A DNA stretch of 64,000 nt, from positions 434,001 through 498,000 of the forward strand of contig JAJFPB010000001.1 in assembly GCA_020881915.1 (NCBI GenBank), read 5' to 3'. Positions 46,102-57,766 of this stretch are shown here, piece by piece. Below the pieces are notes generated by a model that was given only the letters and a program-made list of their open reading frames with translations, was not told the origin of the DNA and searched no databases. The position numbers were made by a program, and so were the translations under genes. Source of the DNA: Paramyrothecium sp. XJ0827 (lineage: Eukaryota > Ascomycota > Sordariomycetes > Hypocreales > Stachybotryaceae). Each line of letters opens with the position of its first letter. Position 1 is the first letter of the stretch.

Positions 46102-46967
46102 GCACATACAAGAATTGATGTACACTGGGGTGTTGGCGAGAAGACTAAGAACTGATGACTTACGAAGATAAATCTTTTTGGTTCCTTTCGGGTTTTATGG
46201 AGATTTGAGCATATACACGATTAATAGCGACAGCAAAAAGCGGGCGAGAAGAAAGACCGGACTTAATCATTCGATCTTGCCTTGCCAATCTCATCTACGT
46301 CCTCAATAAGGCCGTATCGAAATGAGTTAGGCATTGACCTGGAGCCATGATTCTTTTCCTTTTGTGCGCCTTTTCTCTAAATGGAAGAGGCAGCTTAGAC
46401 CAACCAGTGAAGTGCGCCCCTGATGTTGCCTACTTTTTCTTGAACTTTCATAGACGACGTAGGATTGATAAGATCTCAACACGGTGCTGAAACAACTGTT
46501 CTGCCTCAATCGGTCCTCCAGTAGTTGTTGAATTCTAGATCATACCAATTCTACTCATCATGTGATTATAATTTCATGCATGCAATGGAAACGAGGTGGC
46601 TCGACCGCAAAAAGCTCAACAGGGTCTGAGGGCCATGTTTTGTTCATTTAATCTCCACCAGCCATCAAGGTCCTCGCCTCAACTTCGAAAGATGCAGTTT
46701 GCAAGGGGGAACAACGAGAATGGACCAATCACATGAAGAATGTCCGCTAGACCTTGCAATATTGAATGAAGAATGGTGTAACAAGATCCTTTAACAATCC
46801 TCTTCCGGACGTGTTAAATGAGAATCTGCGGCGCGTAGAATATTGGCCGCATGAGAAACAAGGGTGTCGTTGTGCATATAAGATCAGGGCAATCGAGCTA
46901 ACATTCACCACTTAGTCACACTCAAGGCGTCAGTACGTGCAAACAATTCGTTCGATTCTATTCTACC
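46102..46967. other. Intergenic, 866 bp, with TATA box
   Basis: No gene is supported. CATATAAG at 46875-46882, about 90 bp upstream of the next ATG, is a likely TATA element. Confidence 0.5.
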
Positions 46968-48327
46968 ATGGCTGCCAAATCCTTTCTCGCTGCCACTCTT
47001 GCCGGCCTGGTGCACGCTCTGCCTCAGGGTATTGTGCCGTCCGGATCGCCGATCGGGGCAGACTGCACGTAAGTAGTCGATGTTCACTTCCTGTCAATGT
47101 CCTTAAGGTGCTAGTCTATGCGTAGGTTCCACGATGATCACTGGGATTGCGTGACACCTTGTGAAACAGTCACCAGGACGCGACTCGGCATCAATGGCAC
47201 CATCTCGGACTGGCCAGCATGGCAGACGTCCATGAACAGCGCGTACTCGACCCCTGACGTCTCTTGGTCGGGCTCGACCGTCTTCGTTCACACGTCTGTT
47301 TACCATTATCCTGGAGGTAGTTTCACTGGTTATGGTGTTTTTGACTCACATGCCGTCACCCGGGCTGGATATAAGATTGTGTCCGAACTCCTTACTACGA
47401 CATCGTGTCCGCCAACAGTAACGCCGGGGCCATCGCCGACTGAGTCCTATGGCTGTGAGCCTCATGGTGATCATTGTATGGTTTCCCCCGAAAGACCTCT
47501 TGAGCATCTACTGACATGAACATTACTTAGGGCATTGTGAGGGCCCGCGCACATCGGGTGGCGCGCATACTACAGTGCCCGGGGATGAAGAGTGTGAGGC
47601 TCACGAAGATCATTGGCATTGCCCGCCTGGTGTGCCTGAGCCAACAACTCAACCCGGACAGACATCTAGTGCTTCCGCTACAACCGCATTAGAACTTACC
47701 TCGCAACCTAGTGAGGGAGAGTGTGAAGCGCATGATGACCACTGGCACTGTCCGCCCGGCGTACCTGAGCCCACTACGCCCCCAGGGGAACTGTCCAGCA
47801 CTTCCACTCGTCCAGCTTCAAAAACCACGTCAGAGCCTGACGACGATGAGTGTGAAGCGCACGGCGACCACTGGCACTGCCCGCCTGGCGTGCCGGAGCC
47901 AACAAGCCCCTCGGAACATGCTTCCAGCGCCTTTGCTCCACCAGCCGCGGAACCTACCAAGCAGCCCATTGAAGGAGAATGTGAAGCTCATGATGATCAC
48001 TGGCATTGCCCTTCAAGAGTGCCTGAGCCTACCCATTTACCCAGTCTCTCAGCAAGTGAAGTGGCAAGCTCTACAAATACCGAGGTAGGCTGTGAGCCTC
48101 ACGGAGATCACTGGCACTGTCCCGAAAGTGCGTCGAAGCCCACGTCCACGCCTGATAGGTCTTCTGGCGCGGTAAGCGAAGGATCATCAGAGTGGATCAA
48201 TCCTACTGGCTCTTCGACTGGGATTGCGACACCAACACCAAGTGGTTTTCAGGGAGGAGCTTCTGTCCTTGCTCCATTTTCGACTGTTCTTTTTGGATGG
48301 ATGGTGGTGGTACTGTGTTACAACTGA
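46968..48327 (+). CDS. Secreted, repeat-containing His/Cys/Trp protein, probable GPI anchor
   Basis: Three exons, 46968-47068, 47126-47475 and 47531-48327, with introns of 57 and 55 bp, give 415 residues. A signal peptide covers residues 1-17. The mature protein carries seven copies of C-x2-H-x-D-H-W-[HD]-C. The first, at residues 33-42, ends D-C; the second, at 144-153, is completed only by splicing, as intron 2 cuts its Trp codon. Copies three to seven lie about 30-40 residues apart, joined by Pro/Ser/Thr-rich linkers with 'P-P-G-V-P-E-P-T'. The last 20 residues are hydrophobic and follow a small-residue stretch, as in GPI-anchored wall proteins. Each motif offers two Cys and three His in ten residues, so binding of Zn or Cu at the cell surface is likely (inference). 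Linkers should be O-glycosylated. I do not recognise a named family. Confidence 0.85.
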
Positions 48328-48422
48328 ATAATAAGTGACTGGGGTTAAGTAAATAAGGTCCCTGCCAAGACAGTTCGATTGCGGCTAAGATTTCTCTCAT
48401 AAATCAATTTGTAGATCGACTA

Positions 48423-48470
48423 ACGTACATGATAAGCGAGTGCACCAACCAAGCGAGTGCACCAAAAATT
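48423..48470 (+). repeat. Left terminal inverted repeat of element 2 (48 bp)
   Basis: Perfect inverse of 50232-50279. It contains a 15-bp direct repeat (AAGCGAGTGCACCAA) at 48434-48448 and 48451-48465, spaced 17 bp start to start. Confidence 0.96.
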
Positions 48471-48520
48471 ACTCAATCTCTCCTCTTTACATCTAATCAA
48501 CTATTTCTCAACCACCAAAT

Positions 48521-50173
48521 ATGTCACAATCAAATAATGAAGCTAATATGCTTCTCGCTCTTCGGGCCCTTCAAAATGACCCGAAACTGGGTCTACGACC
48601 CGCCGCAAGATTATACCAGGTGGATTATTATGCCCTTCGTCGCCGACAGAGGGGCATCCAGTCTCGGCGCGATACCATCCCCAACTCACGGAGACTATCC
48701 GATCTAGAGGAGCAGATTATTGTCCAGTTCATTCTCGACCTGGATTCGCGAGGATTTCCCCGCGACTGCGTGGTGTTGAAGAAATGGCCAACCGACTGCT
48801 CGCTGACCGCGACGCGTCACCTGTCGGCAAGCGCTGGGCTTCCAACTTCGTCAGGCGACAACCAGAGCTCAAGACGCGTTTTTTTCGTAAATATGACTAT
48901 CAGAGGGCTAAATGCGAAGATCCAACCATTATTCGCAATTGGTTCCGGCTCGTGGAGAACACAATCGCGAAATATGGCATCGACCTAGCCGATATCTACA
49001 ACTTTGATGAGACCGGCTTTATGATGGGCATAATTGCAAGCGGAATGGTCGTCACAGGTGCAGATAGGCGTGGAAACCCGAAATCAGTCCAGCCTGGAAA
49101 CCGGGAATGGGTTACAGTCATTCAGGCGATTAATGCCGAAGGCTGGGCGATCGCGCCGTTCATCGTGGTCGCGGGCCAATATCACCTCGCAAGCTGGTAC
49201 CAGGAAAGCAACCTTCCGGGCGACTGGGCTATTGCGACAACTCAAAATGGTTGGACCGACAATGAGACCGGCCTTGAGTGGCTAAAACACTTTGACCGGC
49301 ATACCAAGGCCCGATCAACCGGTCGCTATCGTCTTCTGATCCTCGATGGGCATGGAAGTCACCACTCGGTTGACTTTGAGAAATATTGTGAAGATAACCA
49401 TATCATTACGCTGTGTATGCCGCCTCATTCGTCTCACCTACTTCAGCCTCTTGATGTCGGGTGCTTTGGGCCACTCAAAAAGGCATACGGTCGAGAAATA
49501 GAGCATCTGATCAGGTGCTCTATAACCCACGTTTTAAGACTGAGTTCTTTCTGGCATTTTACGCCGCCCACCAAGCCGCCATAATAGAAATTAATATCAA
49601 AGGGGGTTTTAGAGGGGCCGGGCTTGTTCCTTTAGACCCAGAAAGTGTCATATCGAAGCTTGATGTGCAGGTACGAACTCCAACACCGATTGAGGAGGAG
49701 GCCGGCCTCCCCGACCCTTGGGTGCCCAAGACGCCAAAGACGGTCCTTGAGGCTACCTCTCAATCTGAATACCTTGAAAGACGAATCAGAAGGCACCAGG
49801 AAGCTCCCCAGCATCTATTGTTGATGCGCTTAAGTCATTTTCTAAGGGAACGAAGGCGATAATGCATCAAATAGCATTATTAAAGTCTGAGAACCAGATC
49901 CTTCGACAGGCAAATGAGACTCTTAGCAAGCGGCGTAGGGCAAAAAGAACCCGGCTACAGAATGGAGGGAAGATGACTATAGGTGAGGGAAGGGATGAGA
50001 TTGATCAGAAAGACGTTGATGCGCAGATAATGGCTGGATTGTTGAGAAGTGGTGGTCGAGGGAGGTCAGCACTGGCGAGAGAAAGGCGCTGTAGAACCTG
50101 TGGAAATACCGGACATAATTCAAGAACATGTCAGATAGTTGTGTTAGTATCTGAAGAAGACGATAGTGATTAA
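48521..50173 (+). pseudogene. pogo-family transposase of element 2, three frameshifts
   Basis: The ATG at 48521 opens a transposase of about 550 codons. The frame changes near 48758 (in a run of C), near 49535 (in a run of T) and near 49800, each time equal to the loss of one base. The order is typical: N-terminal DNA-binding region, 'F-D-E-T-G-F' with the first Asp, 'L-D-G-H-G-S-H' with the second, and 'P-P-H-S-S-H-L-L-Q-P-L-D' with the third. A C-terminal coiled coil and a zinc knuckle C-x2-C-x4-H-x4-C follow near 50090-50135. There are no premature stops by substitution and all three catalytic Asp residues are intact. Two of the three shifts fall in homopolymers, so sequencing error cannot be excluded and the enzyme could be functional in reality. 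Confidence 0.9.
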
Positions 50174-50231
50174 TTTTAATTGATTAGATGTTTTGTAGTG
50201 ATTTTAAGTAATGTTCTATTTTAATGGTGTG

Positions 50232-50279
50232 AATTTTTGGTGCACTCGCTTGGTTGGTGCACTCGCTTATCATGTACGT
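50232..50279 (-). repeat. Right terminal inverted repeat of element 2 (48 bp)
   Basis: Inverse copy of the left end, with the same internal pair of 15-bp repeats. Confidence 0.96.
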
Positions 50280-50281
50280 TA

Positions 50282-52895
50282 GGCAAACTTGGCCATCAAG
50301 TTTTCGGCCGTATTTTCTCAGAAGCGTGGTCATGAAACCAAAGGTTGCAATGATTACGATTAAATGTAACCACATTCATAATCACCATGGGATATTGGAG
50401 GGCTTTGAACTGTACAGACCTAACACTGCTAGCTAAATATAGCCTTCAGAAATTGATTCCAACGCTGGCACTGAGCCATTTACCCGTTTCCGAGATCAAT
50501 TTCATGTTCGTACTATGCGTCTCCCATCTTGACCAAGTGGCAAATTCTTTCTGACACTTGGTAGAAGGAGGCAAGTCTTTAAAAAAAACAGACTCCATGA
50601 AGAAAGACACCGCGATCGACATGATACACTGACAGTCCTATTATCGTCGCTATAATTGCCATGTCTCTGGCGGTTATCATTGTTGTCAGCTTGACTACTC
50701 ATCAACAGCCTCGAATAACTTGATTATACTCTCATATTGTTTTTCTTTGGCGACATTGAAAGGATTTTGTACATTTGTCAGCTGATTGGATGTTTTCGCC
50801 CCTATTTTTGTAGCAAATTCGCCGGGGCAATACTTTTCTTTGCAGCTGCTTTCATGCTTTCATAAGGACTGCCGATTCATCTTCAAATTGATGATTCACG
50901 GAGCCGCCGTTAGCGATGTACGATTCCATGAGATCCAAATTGCGCTTTTGGAGTGTGCAAACGAAAGGTTCTAAACAACCTAGCTCACTTCTGGCCTTCA
51001 CTTCGATGAACGTGTTCACGCAATCTCCGATGATGCAACCGTGCTAAATTACAACACAACCAAAATCTTATCTTTCAGCAGCAAGAGCCACCTGTAACGG
51101 ACTTCGAAGCCCCTGATCATTTGAGTGTACGATGGGTCCAGTCTTTAATAACAAATTGGTCATTCACGGGCTGTTGCAATAGCACAGCAGTGAAGGCAGT
51201 TGTACCCTTGCGAGGAGTGAGATGACAGAGCGGCACCCTGAGACATCGGTGCTTGCACAGGATCAAAACGGCGATCGCAGATTGCGTCGAGAATAAGATT
51301 AAGCTCTCCACATTAAGCACTTAAGTGGGCAGCGGCACCGATTTCTAGGTGTCCAAATTGTTTGATGAGCCGGGCTCGTTTGCTGAATGACGACAATAGA
51401 TATTGATACAAGGTCCACACAAGCGAATATTACACGGGGGCTCTTCAATGTTAAATCTCAGATGTATGTGATTCTTGCCAGAGTCTTGTCATGACACTCG
51501 TCAGTGTTGAAGACGCTATTTCTGCTGCGTGGGCTCGTATAAGCATGCTTGAACCTTACCAAGCGAAAGTCTGAGCTAAAAGTCGGTCAGGGGTATCAGC
51601 TATGCCACAGCCAAGTCAGTCAAGCACATGGCAATGGAGATGGACTAAGTGAACCATCCGTTAGAAGGGATTCGTGTCAAAGTCTTCGGGGATGTGATGA
51701 GAGCGGGATGCTTAACGAGCGCTTCGCCTGAGAACAAATGACTACCACCAAATCTTCTCGCAATGATGCCAGGATTCGATCCTGCCAATGTGTTGAGACA
51801 ACATATTTGGTAAGCCGCCTCCGTTCTTGAACAAGTCCAGGTCAGCCAGGAAAAGCAGTAGTGCATTGGCGTCGTTGGACCGAGGGGGGCAACCATAAAG
51901 CTATTTTAGCCGAGACTAATTTTTAGTCTCTCGGCATTTTCTGCCTGGCCTGCCTGGCTCATGCGTTGTGTTAGGCGAATGCAACGTCAAGGTGGTCTGT
52001 AAGACTGGAGAAAATATGGCGCATAGTGAACGTGATGCTGTTCATACCCTGAGGAAACTTGTACAGCACCACTTCAGGGACTTCAGCCCTCGGTTGAAGG
52101 TGCTCTGAAACAATTATCTTCATGCTTTGACGCATTGTTTTGTCTTGCGCAGATGCTGCCTGGGCCAGCCCCTTACTGGACCTCAAGTGGACCGGCCCAC
52201 CCGAGCCGCGCGGACGCTTGTTGAAGCGCAAAGGCGCAAATGCCAATTGCAAAGAAGCCATTGTCAGTAAGTTGGGTACTAGGCCGGGGAAGCAGAACCG
52301 CAAGCCAAAACACGTTTAGTGGCTCCCCAGCCAGCTCCGTCTGTGGGCTCTGATCAGCAGTAAAACGAACTAGCAGGGCCTTTAGCGAAAGGGATCCCCA
52401 TTGCAACCCTGGGGCCTTAGCCGAGAACCGTAGGATCCTGGTTCCAAAGGTCTCGACTCCAGTGTAAGGAGTAAGATCGGGTCTAGAAAGCGGAACATTA
52501 CCAGAGAGAGATGTCCGTGGGTCATTGTCGCCCCTGGTGCATGCGGCTGGCCCAGGCTCCAGCCGCACAATATCGCAGGAGCTGGGTCCCAGACCCGTGG
52601 GATTAGGGTCTGGTAGCGTGCTTTCGCCAGCCGCAGGCCATTAATTCCCTGTTGAAACAAATGTGCAGGAGTGAGAGTGGGACAGGGATAGCGTCTCTGA
52701 ATAGCTTCCTGCAACCCAACGCTAGGTGATGCAGATGAAGACGCGAGTGGCAAACCAAGTCCTTATAAGTGGCTAGGCGCCGCGATTGAGACTGCCGAGA
52801 TCCTTCTTCATTCTTCCTATGCCACTAAGAACACTGACAACATTCAAGACTTCTTGATATCTTTACCTGATCCTTGGCAACCAGTCCACAGCATT
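50282..52895. other. Gene-poor spacer, 2.6 kb
   Basis: No supported gene. Short ORFs on both strands lack family features. An imperfect hairpin lies at 51909-51935 (arms based on GCCGAGACTA). The right end holds TATAAG at 52764-52769, 132 bp upstream of the next ATG. Confidence 0.5.
52764..52769 (+). promoter_or_regulatory. TATA-like box of the SnoaL-like gene
   Basis: TATAAG, 132 bp upstream of the ATG at 52896. Confidence 0.4.
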
Positions 52896-53846
52896 ATGGC
52901 ACCTACCGAGACTGACAAGGCACCTACAGCGGTGGCAGACGCGTCGTCCGCCCCAGAATCTGAGTCGGCAGGTCTTCCCGATTACATGACCGACCCAGAT
53001 GCTGTTCTCCGCGATCTAGAATGCCAATGGAGATACGGTCGGCCACCAGACTATTCCAAGACCCGCCAGGTCTTTCAAGAGAGTAACTTCACCTCCTCCT
53101 TTTCAGTCTGCTGGGACGCGGGATTCTTATTAGTAATTAGGTAAACGTACCGATCATGAAAAGGGCAGTCTCCCAGATCTTGTGCAGAATCTCGTCAAGA
53201 ACTGGGAGATCGAGGCCTCTCACAAGACCAAGCTTTCCGAGTGGCGAACAGTTGACCCTGAGAACTACTCCTTTGCTGTCAACGGCGGCCCACCACAAAC
53301 GGGTGAGCACATGCTCCAGGTCGGCACATACAATGCCATTATTACTGCTTCCAACAAGTGGTATAGCCCCAAGCACTCAGACTTGGCGTCGAGTCATAAG
53401 ACGTTTAAGCGGATGATGCCTACGTTTGCGTGGGAGGTCCTCGAAGTCTACAGTGGTCCGCCTGTCGTGGCTTTCCGGTGGAGGCACTGGGGCACGATGG
53501 AGGGTGATTACAGTGCGCTGGACGAGTAAGTCGACTGCAGCCATGGCAGAGTAGAAGTTGTATGCTCACAATTTGCAGTGATGGCGAGAAGATCAACGCC
53601 AAAGCGCACGGCGGCCCCATCGACATAGAGGGCGTGACGGTGGCTCATCTCAACGACAAGATGAAAGTTACGAAACTCGAGACCTGGTTTGATCCCGTCG
53701 AGATGTTTCGCCAGATCGCACCCGACGGGCCAATCAAGAAGGATTTGGCTTCGATAGCTGCTGCATCGGGTTGCCCTGTGCTCGGCCACACTGCCACCGC
53801 CGACAGCGAGACGGTGGCGAAGAAGGTGGAAGGATTGAATCTGTGA
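52896..53846 (+). CDS. SnoaL-like 'pathogen-related' protein
   Basis: Three exons, 52896-53082, 53141-53525 and 53579-53846, with introns of 58 and 53 bp, encode 279 residues with consistent phases. The ATG at 52896 begins a short acidic leader. The body matches the eukaryotic 'pathogen-related protein' group with a SnoaL/NTF2-like fold. Diagnostic blocks are 'W-R-Y-G-R-P-P-D-Y-S' near residue 47, 'L-V-K-N-W-E-I-E-A-S-H-K' in the first helix region, 'F-A-W-E-V-L-E-V-Y-S-G-P-P' and 'E-T-W-F-D-P'. There is no signal peptide or membrane segment. The family is widespread in fungi and in some plants, and its biochemical role is not established. The fold often binds small hydrophobic ligands, but a ligand cannot be named here. 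Confidence 0.88.
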
Positions 53847-55707
53847 TGTTGCGCGGGAATATGTTTAGCGACTCTGATTTAAGTGCGAGGGTGATGGTAT
53901 ATCAGAATAAATTATATCTGATTATCTGTTCTATATGTGATTATCTGTTCTTCCAAGCATCCAGTGAACAATTTTCGCTCACTTGTCAGTTGTATGGAAT
54001 GCACGAGATCCGCAAAATTTCGTACAACTTTGCATTCACCACAGGACATTGTAATCTAACATCACCAGCTACCACCTCAAGTACCGGATTGCCAGTGTCC
54101 TCATGAACCAGCGAGGTAGGTGGTAGAATGAGTTAGCTTTAATCACTTTCTCCCAGAGAATCATCGTGCGCCTCCTGCACCCAAGCAATCTTTTACCACT
54201 GTTTATGAGATTATGCTGGAGCGTCTGGACAACTAAGCACGACGAGCACTCGAACCAAACCAACATGTCATGAACATGGTACCCCAGACATGCCACCAAA
54301 TAAAGTAAACCAAAGGTCCCTGGACGCAAGGTTGAGGGGTGGCGCCCACCCACCTCCCCGGTACGCTCAGTGGGCTGCTTATCCACTTCAGCCCCCTTCC
54401 ACCCCCTTGTCGTAGGCTCTCGGCACCTGAACCGACCTTGGAAGAGACGCTCCCGTCCCTTTGTCGCACCCGAGCACGTCCGCATCATCATTCTTCGCAT
54501 TCTAACCAATAGCTTAAATTTATGACGAGAAAACCTGGCCAAAGCTTCGCAGTTCAGGTCTTATTAGCAACGAACTTCGACAGGGCGATAAGCTGATACA
54601 AGGTATTTATTTCTCAACAAGTTCAAGCCTACCAAAGTCATCCATGGGTTAAGTCGGCAGCGTAGGAAATATCACCAGAGGCCTGAAGCTCCTTACAGCC
54701 TTCACCAGCACTCGATTAATGCCCCCGTCAGCTGAGCCTCACCTGTATCGTTGAGAACGTTCTAGACCATCCCCTATTTCCAGGCTATAAGAACCACTGG
54801 TGGTGCTAACTGGCTGTGTCAACCACATGTTTTTAGTCCGAAGGTCAGCACCATGTTTTCCAAGATTTGTAGGACATCCCATCTATTGGTGGGATGAGAG
54901 CGCCTAGAGATCTGGAGCTGCCTGAATTGTGGTCTGCCTACCACAACGTTCTGCAAAAGGTGGACTGTCCCGTAGCCTAGCATTCTACCCTTGGGGCGGA
55001 ACGGCTAGTGTTGAGGGGTAAATGTAAAGAACATGACTTTGGTTCAATAGGATCACCCGGAAGTCGAACATTCTCGCAGTCTCGTTGCTGTCCGTCTCTC
55101 GCACCAAGTGGTTCGCGGATTGGGAGCCGGCTATTTATTTTGCTCTTTATTCTCCTAATGTCGGTGTTCTTAAGCCTTATCTTCACCCTGAACAGGAACA
55201 TTTCTAGTGTTAAGTTCTATACACAGCCCTCTCAGGTACCAGTTTGCGAATTTTTGTGATCTTCAAAGCCTTCCGAATTGTCGTCTGTGCCACCAAAATC
55301 TGGGCCCTTTCTATTTTAAAAAAATTCTCTTCATGACTTACATGTGGTCTCTGCCAAAGACCGGTGCGCTGAACGAGGTATTCATCCTGGTGAGACTTGT
55401 CTTCGGGTGTGTCTGTTCTACAACTGTCAAAACTTCTGTAGTTGAGCAGTCATTTGTCTTCGTGTCTTCCTTGAGACGCACCTTTCTTCCCAATCTTAAC
55501 ATATTTGATCTATTGTTAAGAAGAATGTTAAAATGGAAGCAATTCTGCTCACGCTATTCTGAGAGTCTATTGCTCGGAGATGGAGTTTTATTTTCTTCTC
55601 CGCCTGGATCACGTTGCTGCTTTCCAACCACCTCAGTTCGCCGCTTTTCCGTGCCTTGCTTATCACGTGCTATTCGTTGCGCTGGCTCGCGCGTTTCCTA
55701 AGTTCAG
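53847..55707. other. Intergenic, 1.9 kb, with unresolved 5' part of the next gene
   Basis: Most of it shows no coding feature. The last few hundred bases probably contain the first exon or exons of the membrane protein that follows, but no exon could be chosen with confidence. Confidence 0.45.
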
Positions 55708-57766
55708 CGGCTACGGGTTCATGTGCCCGTCCCGCAGTATGGATACCCTTGCTTTGTTATTGGCACACTACTTGTTGTGATTGGTGTTGCTGCGTGTGGG
55801 CACGTCATTGAAGGCATCACGACAGAACATAACTTTTCACCGAAACACGGTGGACGCAACGAATTTGGTGTGAAACAGATTGTCAGAATCCAAACGGCTT
55901 GTACAGTCAGCGACCAACATTTCTCCTCCTTTGCCATTTACAACAGTAATGACGACTTAGTTATCCGGACGTCACGTCTCAATCGACGTGATTACAGGTG
56001 CGGATCAGTTGTGATTAGCTCCGAGATGCTCAGGCTAAGCTGCTAACGGATTATACTCAGCACTGTGGCCGCCACTGCCACAACGGCAGCCGTTGTCGGT
56101 TTCATCATCCAATTCATCGGCCTTCGTGCTCTTCATTGGTCTGCGACTGTTATCCAGCTAGGCATCACACTGGTCATGACTGGCGTTCGCGCATACGTGA
56201 GAAGGGGCCTGGCAACCAATCCAATATGCCGAGATATGCTGGATGGCCACGAAGCTGCTTGCCTCGCTATGCAGCTTTCGGGGGATTCTGCTGATGACAG
56301 CGAGCTTATAGTAGGGACACCCCGTGGTCCGCGTGCTGAGCAAGAACCCGCAAGCCACTCATGGGCCAGAAAACTGAATAATCTTTTCACCTCAAAGACC
56401 AAGGCTTCAGCCGAAACGGAAAATCGCCCGTTTCACGAGTTGGTAATATTAGAAAACGATTCTATCTGTACCTGGGAGATACCGACACTCAGGTTGCCTC
56501 TCTATGGCCATGAACAAGTCCTCTCGATAGTATCCCAACGCCTTCTTTCCTTGCGTGATAGAACATCTCGAAGAAATTCCTTCGAAAAACACAAAAAACA
56601 ATGGGATCAGCTTTTCGCGCCGCAAACCTTAAAAAGCCAACTCGAATCGCAGGTATCGCTCCCGTATCCTGAGGCGGACGAAGTAAAATTGCACATGGAC
56701 ATCCAGCGGCACATTTCGAGATTTGATCCCACAGAAGAGGTCGCGATTAGGTTGGCAATGACCATCGAAAGCCTTGCCGAGAAACTCGCTACTTCTAAAT
56801 CAATCAGATGGAAAGAAAAGGATAATTATAGATCGGGCGAGCCTATAGCCTCTCATTCTCATATTAGCTGGGTCATTCCGGTCGTGGTTCAGGCAAAGGG
56901 ACACAACAGCCGTAAGCTAGTGAGGTTTACGGTCAACCTTCAGAGAGCTAATCCTGCTGGGAGTGGACAAAGCGAGAATGAAGAGTCAAGATGGCTCATT
57001 GACGGAAGAGAGCGACTTCGAAGTGTACTTGGTCTTTGGCTATACACGCTAGCAGAAAGAAGCAAGGTCGTTCGTTTAACAGAAGGACTTCAGAAAGAAT
57101 TTGCCAATGCATGGGATATTCCTAGAAACTATTATACGGGCCAAGGGTACCTCCGTGTCGTCGGCAACGAACTAAGTGGAGAAGTCAGTGGCCGGGGCTT
57201 CTCTTCGTCCCAAAATATCCCTTACCTTTTGCAAGAATGGCTCGGTGCAAAAGTCTTCTCAGGAATCTCAGAGGTTGGCATTTTGCGCATCAATCATATG
57301 ACGGGATTCCCGCTTCCGAACGAGTGGCCAGTATTTGGTAGCTATCTTTCATGCCTTTCGTCGTGAGTCTACCAAATATCACGGGCATTATGGAAAACTG
57401 ACCAAATCATGTGTTAGGCCTGAAGACTTCAACAAAGAAGGACGCGACTATTACATCTATACTCATCCTGAAACAGGTCTATTGACGCAATGCGCTCAAG
57501 AAATTCTTTCTCTCTTCTTCCTTGCGGTCGCTGCCACTATCCAGAGTATTGATGGCACAAACATAACGCAGTCGGAGCAAACTGAGCACTCATCCACGGG
57601 AGGTCAGTCTGGTTATGACAGAACAAGAGCGCCGAGGACGGCAGTCAACAGTGTTTTCGAGATCCTTGCCCGAGAGATTCTCAATACAAACCTGGCACAC
57701 GATGTCAAGGAGGCCTGCTCGCTAATAATTCCTGCATTCGCACGCTACAATCTTCTGCCTACTTGA
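55708..57766 (+). CDS. Membrane-anchored protein of a fungal uncharacterised family, 5' end unresolved
   Basis: Supported exons are 55708-55997, 56061-57362 and 57418-57766, giving 646 residues. They start at a splice acceptor (TTCAG) because no in-frame ATG precedes them. The visible N-terminus has a membrane span ('F-V-I-G-T-L-L-V-V-I-G-V'), then a loop with 'V-S-D-Q-H-F-S-S-F-A-I-Y'. Two more spans follow ('V-V-G-F-I-I-Q-F-I-G-L-R-A-L-H-W' and 'I-Q-L-G-I-T-L-V-M-T-G-V-R-A-Y'), then a long cytosolic region of about 450 residues. This arrangement is familiar from lineage-specific proteins of filamentous ascomycetes, often found near NACHT or ankyrin proteins. No enzyme motif is seen, and the function is unknown. 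One or more upstream exons with further spans are expected. Confidence 0.75.

Larger units (their letters stand above)
48423..50279 (+). mobile_element. Fot1/pogo-type DNA transposon, 1,857 bp (element 2)
   Basis: TA duplications at 48421-48422 and 50280-50281 flank a 1,857-bp element with perfect 48-bp terminal inverted repeats. The interior holds one plus-strand transposase broken by three single-base frameshifts. Base composition is ordinary and shows no RIP-type decay. It lies 95 bp downstream of the secreted repeat protein and does not interrupt a recognised gene. It differs from element 1 in its ends and in protein sequence, so the two are different families of the same superfamily. Confidence 0.95.

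Noticed and set aside
51770..51900. tRNA-like segment (a GGATTCGATCC-type T-loop sequence)
   Set aside because: No acceptor stem, D arm or anticodon arm could be paired around it on either strand.
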